Origin: Candidatus Iainarchaeum sp.
GTDB lineage: Archaea > Iainarchaeota > Iainarchaeia > Iainarchaeales > GCA-2688035
Length of the DNA stretch: 9,213 nt
Reading direction: 5' to 3'
NCBI GenBank assembly: GCA_017608725.1
Contig: JAFCFG010000062.1
Span: 1 to 9,213 of the forward strand
The notes under the pieces are model-generated. The model worked only from the letters and a program-made list of their open reading frames with translations. It had not been told where the DNA came from and searched no databases. The position numbers and the translations under genes are program-made. Below are positions 1 to 7,129 of the stretch, one piece after another. The first letter of the stretch is position 1. Each line of letters begins with the position of its first letter.

Positions 1-1224
1 TTTCCTGAACATTATTCCGCAGGCAATTGTTTTGAATACATCAAATTCCTTTAGGGAAACAAGAGTTTCCTTGCCATTCTTCACATGTTTGATGTCAATA
101 TAAGCAAAACTGGCATCTGGCTCTTGCTCCAGTGCCCTGAACATCTTTTCAAGGCAGGTTTCCTCAAACCAGTCGTCTGCATCAAGCTTTATAACATACT
201 TGCCTTTTGCGTTTTTGAACGCAAGGTTTGTTGCAGCATATACCCCCCTGTTCTCCTGTCTGAAAACCCTTATTCTGTCCTCAAACCGCTTGAGAATTTC
301 AGCTGTGTTATCGGTGCTCCCATCATCAACAACAATTACCTCATAATCTGTTGAAGGCATTGTCTGGTTTAGCGCGCTGTTATCGGTGCTCCCATCATCA
401 ACAACAATTACCTCATAATCTGTTGAAGGCATTGTCTGGTTTAGCGCGCTTTGAATTGCCTTTTCCAGTGTTTTCCCGTAGTTGTAGGTGTTTATCATAA
501 CGCTGACATAGGGCTTTCCACTGGAAGAGTGCTTTGAAAACAATTCTGGCTTTTTATCAAACAATTCAACAATTTCCTTGATTTCAATTTCTGAAACATC
601 TTTTCCAATTTCCTCAACAATTGCCTTAACAAGCTTTAAATCACTCTCTGTGTCAATGCTGAGCTTAATGCCCTGCCTGTAAAGCTTTTCACTGCCTGAA
701 ATTTCGCCAACCCTGAATTTTTCAGGGTGGGTTCTTGCAAATAGGGTTACGTGTTCCTTATACTTCTGCTCGCTTGTCTCTGCCTGGGTTTTCTCCAGTG
801 CCTGCAGTGAAACAACCTCAGCCCATGTCCCCTCTGGCAACTGCTTCTCAGGGCTTGTGTAATCATTCTTGCTTTCATTGTGCGCTTTAATTGTTTCATC
901 TAAATACTTTCCACTTACTAAGGGGGAGTCAGCGCACACTCTTGCAATTGTATCAATGCCAAATTCTTTTGCGCACTCAACATATCTTTCAAGAACATCC
1001 TCTTCGCTTCCTTGGAAGAAATCAACTCCATATTTCTTTGCAACTTCTTCAAGCTGCTTGTCCTCTTCTGTTTCCGGAACAGCGATGACGATTTTTTCAA
1101 CAAGCTTTGCTTTCTTAAGCCTCTCAATCAAGTGCTCTAAAATAGTTTTCCCTTGAATTAATTCATTCACTTTTCCAGGCAGCCTTGTGCTTCCAACCCT
1201 TGCCTGAATTATGCATCCAATCAT
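1..1224 (-). CDS. SpsF-like cytidylyltransferase fused to GT2 glycosyltransferase, 3' end off the left edge
   Basis: This is an open frame of 408 codons from an ATG at 1224 to the window edge, with no stop. Residues 1-235 read as a complete SpsF/CMP-sugar-synthetase-like cytidylyltransferase. They open with MIGCIIQARVGSTRLPGKV (the Q-A-R-x-G-S-T-R-L-P-G-K CTP-binding loop) and continue with a CADSPL motif (Asp99; usually GDCPL), an LPEG...EV stretch, EHVT, and a late SIDTESDL. A short linker leads to a GT-A fold family 2 glycosyltransferase starting near residue 238 (YVSVMINTYNYG), with DDGSTDN and then LDADDW (DxD at 348-350). The first domain would activate a sugar acid or other sugar with CTP; the second would transfer a nucleotide sugar to a glycan in the cytoplasm. 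The GT2 part carries a perfect 24-residue tandem duplication (residues 259-306). The gene follows the epimerase gene by 23 bases, so co-transcription is likely. The start is set by the family N-terminus; upstream in-frame codons offer no ATG, GTG or TTG. The sugar is unknown. Confidence 0.92.
   Translation of the reverse strand, partial: MIGCIIQARVGSTRLPGKVNELIQGKTILEHLIERLKKAKLVEKIVIAVPETEEDKQLEEVAKKYGVDFFQGSEEDVLERYVECAKEFGIDTIARVCADSPLVSGKYLDETIKAHNESKNDYTSPEKQLPEGTWAEVVSLQALEKTQAETSEQKYKEHVTLFARTHPEKFRVGEISGSEKLYRQGIKLSIDTESDLKLVKAIVEEIGKDVSEIEIKEIVELFDKKPELFSKHSSSGKPYVSVMINTYNYGKTLEKAIQSALNQTMPSTDYEVIVVDDGSTDNSALNQTMPSTDYEVIVVDDGSTDNTAEILKRFEDRIRVFRQENRGVYAATNLAFKNAKGKYVIKLDADDWFEETCLEKMFRALEQEPDASFAYIDIKHVKNGKETLVSLKEFDVFKTIACGIMFRK
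306..450 (-). repeat. Perfect 72-bp in-frame tandem duplication inside the GT2 domain
   Basis: Bases 306-377 and 378-449 are identical, and the periodicity continues one more base to 450. The unit is 24 codons, so the frame is preserved. Each copy encodes SALNQTM...VIVVDDGSTDN, so the protein carries two copies of the conserved strand-loop with the DDGS nucleotide-binding motif (residues 276-279 and 300-303). GT2 enzymes normally have one. Complete identity, including third codon positions, points to a very recent event or an assembly error. Confidence 0.97.
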
Positions 1225-1247
1225 TGCAAGCAGCTCTGCAAGCTTTT

Positions 1248-2660
1248 CTATTTTCCCTTTGAATTATTCAGATTAATCAAGTATTCGTAGTTGCTGTATT
1301 TTGTTTCCTTATAGTTCTTAATATTGTTTGCTTTAATCCATTCTTTTATTTCCTCAATGCCCTTGCTGATTCCGTTCTTTGCTTTGAAGTTGAGCTCTTT
1401 TTCTATTCTCTCAAAATTCACTGTATAATCACGCAAGTCACCGTTTCCTTCGCTTATAACCAGTTCTGCTTCAGTTATGGTTTTTTTAACTGCCTTTCCA
1501 ATGTCAATTATTTTAACGTTCAGGGCATTGCTTCCCACATTAAAAATCCTGGCATTTACTTTTTCCAAAGGCGCTTCAATGCATGCAATGAATGCGTCAG
1601 CCGCATCTGCCACATGGACCGTTGGCCTGCTCTGTTTGCCTCCAAAGACGGTTATTTTGCCGTCAATTAGGGCTTTTGCAATTAAAGTATTAACAACAAG
1701 GTCAAACCTCATTCTTGGGCTCAAGCCAAATAGGGTTGCAAGTCTTAGAATTGTTGGGCTGAAAGTGTCATCGGCCATTTCAACTATTGCCTTCTCTGAA
1801 TCAAGCTTGCTTCTTGCATACAGCGAAAGTGGCCTTGTTGCGCTGTCCTCATTGGCCGGTTCATTGTTTTTTCCGTAAACTGAACACGTTGATGCAAAAA
1901 CAAACCTGTTTACCTGGTGGTGTTTGCATACCTCTGCAATCATTTTTGTTGCAAAATAATTTGATTCAATTGTTGCCATTGGCTCTATTTTGCATGCTGG
2001 GTCTCCCACAATTGCGGCGAGGTGCATAACTGCATCAACGCCGCTTACAGCCGTTACAACATCGTGAATGTTTCTTATGTCTCCTTGCTGGAACTCAAAA
2101 CCGGCTTTTCCCTCCAATTCCTTTATTCCTTCATCTCCATAAGTGAGGTTGTCCAATACCCTGACGCTGTATTTGTGTTGCAGCAACTTTCTTACAAGAA
2201 CCGAACCAAGATAGCCTGCCCCGCCGATTACCAGAACTCTTTTTGGCTTCCCTCTCTTTACATTGCTCTTCGTTAGGAACAGCGGCTTTGCTTCCTTTTG
2301 TTTTCCCAGTTCGGAGAAAACAGCAAGGTCAACAACTTCCCCTTTCTTGTTTACTATGGGGATTTTCAGATAAATGCCTGGTTCAAGGCCCTTTTCCCTG
2401 CCCTTCATCAGCTCAATCAGTTTACTTCTCGGTGCCCCTTCCTCTGCTACTGTTGGCTTTTTGTTCATTATCTTTGTAACACTTTCATCAATTGCCGTTC
2501 CTTGAAGAATTGCCCTTCTGATGTCCCCGTCTGTTACAACTCCAAGAAGCTTTCTCTTCTCAACAACCAGGGCTGTTCCAAAACCGCTTTTCTGGATTTG
2601 CCTCATCGCGCCCTTTATGCTGCAATTCTTTTCAACAAAAAGCCGCTCTATCTCAACCAA
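1248..2660 (-). CDS. CBS-domain pair fused to NAD-dependent nucleotide-sugar epimerase/dehydratase (extended SDR)
   Basis: The product has 470 residues. Residues 1-118 form a tandem CBS (Bateman) module: GTALVVEKRKLLGVVTDGDI, then MNKKPT, then IPIVNKKGEVV. It resembles the CBS pairs normally attached to sugar-nucleotide pyrophosphorylases. Residues 140-445 form an extended short-chain dehydrogenase: Rossmann loop GGAGYLGS (146-153), Asp170 at the end of beta-2 suited to NAD, HLAA (213-216), Ser257/Thr258, and the catalytic YARSK (Tyr281, Lys285), then RPTVHVADAADAF (345-357). By family it epimerises, dehydrates or reduces a nucleotide sugar in the cytoplasm; the CBS pair may sense adenine nucleotides. 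The last 30 residues are polar and Asn/Lys-rich. The start is a TTG, chosen because AAGGTG lies 6 bases upstream and no ATG exists before the CBS fold begins. The exact sugar cannot be told from sequence. Confidence 0.93.
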   Translation of the reverse strand: MVEIERLFVEKNCSIKGAMRQIQKSGFGTALVVEKRKLLGVVTDGDIRRAILQGTAIDESVTKIMNKKPTVAEEGAPRSKLIELMKGREKGLEPGIYLKIPIVNKKGEVVDLAVFSELGKQKEAKPLFLTKSNVKRGKPKRVLVIGGAGYLGSVLVRKLLQHKYSVRVLDNLTYGDEGIKELEGKAGFEFQQGDIRNIHDVVTAVSGVDAVMHLAAIVGDPACKIEPMATIESNYFATKMIAEVCKHHQVNRFVFASTCSVYGKNNEPANEDSATRPLSLYARSKLDSEKAIVEMADDTFSPTILRLATLFGLSPRMRFDLVVNTLIAKALIDGKITVFGGKQSRPTVHVADAADAFIACIEAPLEKVNARIFNVGSNALNVKIIDIGKAVKKTITEAELVISEGNGDLRDYTVNFERIEKELNFKAKNGISKGIEEIKEWIKANNIKNYKETKYSNYEYLINLNNSKGK

Positions 2661-2666
2661 TTTTTA

Positions 2667-2672
2667 CACCTT
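2667..2672 (-). promoter_or_regulatory. Ribosome binding site (AAGGTG) supporting a TTG start
   Basis: On the minus strand AAGGTG stands 6 bases before the TTG codon at 2658-2660. It matches the AGGTG core complementary to the 3' end of 16S rRNA and is what decides the unusual TTG start of the CBS-epimerase gene. Confidence 0.7.
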
Positions 2673-2858
2673 AAAAAACAATTTTTTTCAAATACTTGTT
2701 TTTTTCAATTTTGTTTTTCTTTTTTTCAATTTTTTTCATTTTTTTGGGTTCGTTTTATTTAATTCAGTTTTTCGAGTTAGATTTTCCTTTTTTTCAATTT
2801 TTGTTTTTCTTTAAACCCTTTTTCCAATTTTTTCAACTTTCTTTTTGCCAATTCCCCC

Positions 2859-2864
2859 AAAAAA
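2859..2864 (-). terminator. Possible archaeal oligo-T terminator after the aminotransferase gene
   Basis: About 16 bases past the aminotransferase stop the minus strand reads GGGGAAATTTTTTGGGGG. This T6 run is the only clear coding-strand T run in the A-rich spacer. Archaeal RNA polymerase can terminate at oligo-T without a hairpin, and none is seen here. The call rests on this single short run. Confidence 0.3.
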
Positions 2865-2879
2865 TTTCCCCAACATCTT

Positions 2880-4034
2880 TTATTTCTTGTTCTCCTTGGC
2901 TATCTGCAAAATGTTCTCTGCAACATACTCTGCATCTTCCCCAGACATCTTTGGGTAAATTGGTATTGTTATAATTCTTTCAAACACGTTCTCTGCCTTT
3001 GGAAATTGCCCCTGCTTAAAACCGAGTTCCTCCCTGTAGTAGGGGTGCATATGAATTGGAATAAAATGCACGCTGCAGCCAATTCCCCGCTTGTTCATTT
3101 CTCCAATGAACCGGCTTCTGTTTATTTTGAGCTTCTCCAAATCCAGGAGAATTGGGTAAAGATGCCAGGCATGCTTTACCTTCTCCTTGACAAAGGGGGT
3201 TGTAATTTCCTCAGCTTCAGCAAATGCTTTGTTGTATTGCTCTGCGATTTTTGCCCTGGCCCTGATGAATTCATCCAGCTTTTCAATTTGCCATAATCCA
3301 ATTGATGCAAGAACATCAGGCATGTTGTACTTGAATCCAAGTGCTGCAACCTCATAGTACCAGCTTCCCTTTGCATCATACCTTTTCCAAGCGTCCTTGT
3401 TAATTCCACAGTAGCTTAAGGGCCTGAGCTTTTCCGCTGCTTCCTTGTTGTCCGTTACTATTGCCCCGCCTTCAGCTGTTGTAATGTTCTTTATTGGATA
3501 AAAGGAAAAGCATCCAAAATCAGCTAAAGTTCCGGCCTTTTTTCCTTCAAGTTCTGCTCCAAGGGCGTGTGCAGCGTCTTCTACCACAACCAAATTGTGC
3601 TTTTTGGCAATTTCGTTTATTGCCTTCATATCGCAGGGCTGGCCACCGTAGTGGACAGCAATAATTGCCTTTGTTTTGCCAGTTATCCTTTTCTCAATCT
3701 CAGATGCTGATATGTTGCAGGTTCTTTCATCAATGTCAGCCAAAACAGGCCTTGCTCTCTGGTACAGTATTGCATTTACAGTTGAGCAAAACGTCAGGGG
3801 GGTTGTGATTACCTCGTCTCCCTGCTTTATCCCAGAAACTGCCATGCTCAAATGCAATGCAGCTGTGCAGCTGTTTACTGCAATTGCATTCCCTATTTTA
3901 TTGTATTCCTGCAGTTTTTCCTCAAATTGCTTTGCCTTTGGCCCTGTTGTAAGCCAGCCGCTTTTAAGCGTCTGGGCAACCTCTTCGATTTCTTCCTTTC
4001 CAATCCAGGGCAGGCAGAATGGCACTTTTCTCAT
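2880..4034 (-). CDS. DegT/DnrJ/EryC1/StrS family sugar aminotransferase (ArnB/PseC/SpsC-like)
   Basis: The product has 384 residues, normal for this PLP-dependent family. It converts a keto nucleotide sugar to an amino sugar, usually with glutamate as donor, in the cytoplasm. Visible signatures are SGWLTTGPKAKQFE (25-38), NSCTAALHLSM (54-64), GDEVITTPLTF (72-82), VHYGGQPCDM (127-136), VEDAAHALGA (151-160), the cofactor-lysine block FSFYPIKNITTAEGG with Lys182, GFKYNMPD (233-240), HAWHLYPI (288-295) and SVHFIP (321-326). The overall pattern is closest to ArnB and PseC-type 4-aminotransferases acting on UDP-4-keto sugars. The start is the ATG at 4034 with GGGAG seven bases upstream. The likely substrate supplier is a 4-keto sugar made by an SDR such as the downstream CBS fusion; that pairing is inference. 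The reading frame is intact, unlike that of the two upstream glycosyltransferases. Confidence 0.96.
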   Translation of the reverse strand: MRKVPFCLPWIGKEEIEEVAQTLKSGWLTTGPKAKQFEEKLQEYNKIGNAIAVNSCTAALHLSMAVSGIKQGDEVITTPLTFCSTVNAILYQRARPVLADIDERTCNISASEIEKRITGKTKAIIAVHYGGQPCDMKAINEIAKKHNLVVVEDAAHALGAELEGKKAGTLADFGCFSFYPIKNITTAEGGAIVTDNKEAAEKLRPLSYCGINKDAWKRYDAKGSWYYEVAALGFKYNMPDVLASIGLWQIEKLDEFIRARAKIAEQYNKAFAEAEEITTPFVKEKVKHAWHLYPILLDLEKLKINRSRFIGEMNKRGIGCSVHFIPIHMHPYYREELGFKQGQFPKAENVFERIITIPIYPKMSGEDAEYVAENILQIAKENKK

Positions 4035-4041
4035 AACAAAA

Positions 4042-4046
4042 CTCCC
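4042..4046 (-). promoter_or_regulatory. Ribosome binding site (GGGAG) of the aminotransferase gene
   Basis: GGGAG on the minus strand lies 7 bases before the ATG at 4032-4034, good spacing and a fair match to the anti-Shine-Dalgarno. It fixes the start. Confidence 0.65.
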
Positions 4047-4085
4047 GGTAAATTAAGCAGTTGTCTAATATCTTCTTTTCTCCAA

Positions 4086-4107
4086 CTAAATAAAAACCAA
4101 CTTGGTT
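4086..4107 (-). promoter_or_regulatory. Candidate promoter: TATA-like box beside a 13-bp palindrome
   Basis: In the spacer before the aminotransferase gene the minus strand has TTTTTATTTAG (4086-4096), 52-62 bases before the ATG. The adjoining palindrome AACCAA-C-TTGGTT (plus strand, 4095-4107) overlaps its upstream edge, where a regulator could compete with TBP/TFB binding. This is the least repetitive and most mixed-composition part of the spacer. It is a single site with no independent support. Confidence 0.3.
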
Positions 4108-4163
4108 CAATCATCGAAAATGAGGCTTATTTGACAATATTTTCTCCATCCAATTGCCCTTTG

Positions 4164-4298
4164 TTTTCCTGTTTTTTTGGCTGTGTTTCAGTTCAATTCA
4201 TTTTGTTTTCAGTTCAATTTTTCCTGTTTTTTTGGCTGTGTTTCAGTTCAATTCATTTTGTTTTCAGTTCAATTTTTCCTGTTTTTTTGGCCGTGTTT
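4164..4298 (-). repeat. 55-bp tandem repeat, about 2.4 copies, overlapping the 3' end of the GT-B gene
   Basis: Units 4171-4225 and 4226-4280 are identical. The array is perfect from 4164 to 4291 and weakens by 4299. The right-hand partial copy (4281 onward) is the coding end of the repaired upstream GT-B gene (ACGGCCAAAAAAACAGG...), whose TGA lies at 4253-4255 inside the array; the copies to the left are non-coding. Within the unit, AATTGAACTGAAA occurs twice. The simplest history is tandem duplication of the gene's last codons into the spacer. Confidence 0.95.
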
Positions 4299-6060
4299 TC
4301 AATGAATTTGATTACTCTTTCAGTTGCCTTGCCATCCCCGCAAATATTCCTTTCAAGTGAGAATTTCCTCATCTCTTTCTTCAATTCATTCAGCTTCTTT
4401 CCCTGCAAAACAGAGGCAAGGCAACTGCTCAACTCTCCCTTGTCCCTTGCCTTTAGAACAGCCTCGGTTTCCCTGTATGCCCTGACCTCTTCTGGTTTCG
4501 GACCAAAATAATTACTGGTCTTTCAAGCAAAATCGCTTCAAAGCCAACAGTTGAGCTGTGGATTATCACAGCGCTTGCAGCATTAAGCAAAGCATGCAAA
4601 TCGGTTTTTTGCAGGACAAGTGCATTGCAGTTTGCTCTCTGAACCAATTGCTCATATTTCTCTGTTCTTTCAACAGGATGGGGCTTTACAACAAGGAAGC
4701 ATTCAGGGAATCTTTCCACAACATTTAAAACCTGTTCAACCATTTGGTAGGGGTTATTCGTTGAGCTGGCTGGCTGTGTTGCGCAAACAACAAGCTTCTT
4801 GTTGCCAATGCCCAACTGTTGTTTGAATTTTTCAGGCTCAAAATGCCTGTTGTAAATTGAATCAAGTTTAGGGGAACCGGTTACAACAATTCTCCCAGGC
4901 TCTACGCCGTTATCCACAAGAATCTTCTTGAATGCCCTGCCCCAGACAGCTGTCTTGTCTGCTGTTAGGGGAGCAAAGGCCCTGATAAACCCTGCTTTTT
5001 TGTATATCGGGGCCGGGAAGATTCCGTGCTGGATTGCAATGCTTGGCACCCTGTACTTTTTCGCAGTCAGCACGCAGATTTTTTCAAAGGGGACAAAATC
5101 TGACCAAACAACCAGAAGACAGGGCTTTTTCTTCTGAAACAGTGCATCAATCCTATCAACCAGTGAAACAAATTCGGGGAAATTCAGCAAGGCAAACTGC
5201 TGTAGCTTGAATTCAAACAGATCGCCGATAAAAACCCCATCAAAAACCATGTTTTCTCTAAAACCGGTGCTTTGTTTGTATTTGTTGAACGCGTCTGCAA
5301 AAAGGCCTTGCAGCTTCTTTTTGTTCAAAAAAGGCTTTACAGCAACCAAGGGGTTAATGCTCTGCCTGAGCAAGAAGAGTTCAAGTGGAAAGACATTGAA
5401 GCCAGTTTTTTCCCTTAGTTCCTGCTCCAAGTTGCCAAGATAGCCCCTGCTTGCAATGAAAACGGTTTTCTTGCTTCCTCTCTTTGCCCTGCCCAACTCA
5501 GACAAAATCCTTGAAAGCTTTTTCTTTGACTCTGACACTTTCCTTGTTGTAAGGTTTGGAAACAGGGGGAAAGTCCTTTGCTTTCCAAGCTCGAAGTATC
5601 TGATTATCTTAACCTGCTGCTTTTCTGCAACTGCCCTAACGCTGCTTCCCGCAACGCTGTTCTTTCCTGTTAAGACAACATCTGGATTTTCTTTCCGAAT
5701 TGCATTTGAGAGGCCCCTCAGAAAGCGGAGGTTCTCCCTGAAAAAGACATCGACCTCTCCAAATGGCAGCTCCCCAAGCTGTATGCCCTTGTACAAAATG
5801 CTTTTTTCAAATTCTTTATCAAACTTATACCAGTTTGGAACAAGCCTGAACCTTTCCCCCTCTATTTCAACCAATTCTTCCCTGTTCAAATAATCAAAAG
5901 AGGTTTTGAGAACACTGCCAGGCAACCTTGCCTGCTCGCCGTAGGCATAAGGGTGGCTAAGCAAAACAATGGCATCGTCTTTTGCAAGCTTTTGCTCTGC
6001 AAACTCCTCCAATGCTGTGATTTCAGCTTTGCTTGAAACAACTGCAAGGTACTTTGTCAT
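4253..6060 (-). CDS. GT-B-fold glycosyl/glycerophosphotransferase (CDP-glycerol or capsule type), frameshifted near the C-terminus
   Basis: The main frame gives 535 residues ending at 4453, but its last 15 or so (VRNQKRSGHTGKPRLF) are out of register. The -1 frame continues from the same place as GPKPEEVRAYRE..., then GDGKATERVIKFIEN, to a TGA at 4253, a typical end for this fold. The repaired protein is about 602 residues. The N-terminal half (1-300) is divergent. The C-terminal half shows IQHG (343-346), VWG...VTGSPKLD (372-400), VVKPHPVE (457-464) and HSSTVGFEAILLERPV (501-516), the nucleotide-donor side of CDP-glycerol glycerophosphotransferase, capsule (Kdo-like) and UDP-GlcNAc-2-epimerase-like GT-B proteins. 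It probably adds a residue to a surface glycan at the membrane face; donor unknown. The break lies between about 4497 and 4530. The start ATG overlaps the GT4 stop (ATGA), with AGAGG six bases upstream, so translation is probably coupled. Confidence 0.85.
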
Positions 6061-6071
6061 CTTGCGCCTCT
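6057..6071 (-). promoter_or_regulatory. ATGA stop-start overlap with Shine-Dalgarno (translational coupling)
   Basis: On the minus strand the GT4 stop TGA (6057-6059) and the GT-B start ATG (6058-6060) share ATGA. AGAGG (6067-6071), inside the end of the GT4 frame, is placed 6 bases before the ATG. This arrangement normally couples translation of two proteins of one pathway. Confidence 0.75.
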
Positions 6072-7096
6072 CTCCAAAATCTTTTCATAGGCTGCCTTTG
6101 TTTGCTCGGCTGTATTCTGCCAAAGGAAGTTTTTCTCAATCCTCTCAATTAATGCTTGACTCTTTGGCTTCTGCAGCTGCTGCCCAACCTTCTCCCTAAT
6201 GTCCTGAACGCTGTTTGGGTTGACATAGGCTGCCTTGTTACTGAAGTACTCTCTTGTTGAACCCTCCCTTGTTATTACAATGTTTGCTCCAGCCAAGCCT
6301 GCTTCCAAGGCAGCCAGGCCAGGTGTTTCATACCAGCTCGGCAGGGCAAAGACCTTGCATGCGGCATAGGCAGAGGCCAGCATTTTGCTGTCGTGCGGTA
6401 TTTTTGCCAGGAAAACAGTGTTCTTTCCCGCTTCTTTTTTGCACTGTTCAAAATATGCCTCACTTCCTGCCTTTGCTCCACCAATAACTACAAGCTTTGC
6501 ATCAATGCCCTTCATTGCCCTAATCAATGATAGAACGTTTTTCCTTTCCTCTACTCTGCCAACATACAAGACAAAGTCTTTGAGGCCATGCTTTGCCTGA
6601 AACAGCCCTGGTTTTGCTGCCTTGAATCTTTTTTCAACGCCGTTGTATACAATGCTGATTTTTTCAGCTGGCACTGAAAAACGGGCCCTGTACTGCTTGC
6701 GAGAACAGCATCGCTCATTTGAAAGATTTTCCTTACCTTTGAGAGAGAAAAAAAATCAAGGAGGTTGATTAATTCAACTGCAACAGCCTTTCCTTTCTTT
6801 TTCAAGCCCTTGTTCCATATCAGTGAATATCTAAGCGAGGGCCAGTATATTGGTGAGAGGGCAACGCCCAGTCCAGCTTGTTTTGCTGCTTTGATTGAGT
6901 CAAAGCAGGATCTGTGGATGCTGAAGTTGTGCAATATGTCGAAATTCTGAAAATCTGTTTTTTCCTGCTGGAGTATTGCCCCCCTGATTCCTTCTTTTTC
7001 AAGGTATTGTTTGCTTTTTAAGAGAAGGGTTTCTCCTCCTCCTTTGTTTTGGAACGCATACTTGCTTGTGTTGAATAAAATTCTGATTTTTTCCAT
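6057..7096 (-). pseudogene. GT4-family (GT-B) glycosyltransferase split by a frameshift near 6700
   Basis: Two overlapping frames make one GT4 glycosyltransferase of about 346 residues, a normal length. The N-terminal part, from the ATG at 7096, has ILFNT...GGGE (19-22), DILHNFSIHRSC, SPIYWPS and reads correctly to SDAVLAS (about 6700). The C-terminal part resumes in the -1 frame as KQYRARFSVPAEKISIVYNGVEKRF, then VLYVGRVEERKNV, LVVIGGA, and LPSWYETPGLAALEAGLAGA with the E-x7-E donor motif, ending at 6057. The sequence is one base short (modulo 3) between about 6695 and 6705. The ATG at 7096 is preferred to the TTG six bases earlier because AGGT (7104-7107) is 7 bases before the ATG but only 1 base from the TTG. 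By family it transfers a sugar from a nucleotide donor onto a lipid-linked or surface glycan. Both halves are well conserved, so the break is recent or a sequencing error. Confidence 0.88.
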
Positions 7097-7129
7097 ATTC
7101 AAAACCTAATTGCCCAGCCTTCTTCACAT

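Larger units (their letters stand above)
2661..2879 (-). other. Purine-rich, A-tract-rich intergenic spacer with weak TATA-like box
   Basis: These 219 bases separate the aminotransferase stop from the epimerase start. No coding frame here looks like a protein. The minus strand is overwhelmingly A with some G and contains many runs of 5-7 A separated by TTG, AAC or GG. A degenerate unit (TTTTTCAATTTTGTTTTTCT on the plus strand at 2701-2720, again with one extra T at 2790-2811) is repeated. A TATA-like TTAAATAAAA (minus strand, 2753-2762), about 95 bases before the TTG, is the best promoter candidate for the last two genes, but the base composition makes chance matches likely. Confidence 0.5.

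Noticed and set aside
85..354. Plus-strand 89-codon frame at the left edge
   Set aside because: It is antisense to the well-supported GT2 domain and includes the duplicated segment.
2298..2814. Plus-strand open frames rich in Phe (up to 154 codons) over the spacer and the CBS gene
   Set aside because: They arise from poly-T on the plus strand and from the antisense of the CBS-epimerase gene; no domain or credible start context is seen.
4095..4107. The 13-bp palindrome as a defined operator
   Set aside because: It is a single short inverted repeat in one spacer; it is kept only as part of a low-confidence promoter entry.
4164..4298. A CRISPR array
   Set aside because: The unit is a contiguous tandem repeat without unique spacers, only about 2.4 copies, and no cas genes are nearby.
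4453..4500. Taking the stop at 4453 as the true end of the GT-B protein
   Set aside because: The residues before it have no family resemblance, while the -1 frame supplies a conserved C-terminus ending at 4253.
3852..4511. Plus-strand frame of 219 codons
   Set aside because: It is antisense to the aminotransferase start, the 55-bp repeat array and the GT-B 3' end. Its repeating Phe-rich segments merely translate the tandem repeat.
6690..6710. Programmed -1 ribosomal frameshifting in the GT4 gene (and likewise around 4510 in the GT-B gene)
   Set aside because: Neither site contains a canonical slippery heptamer in the right frame or an obvious downstream stem-loop, so mutation or sequencing error is more likely.
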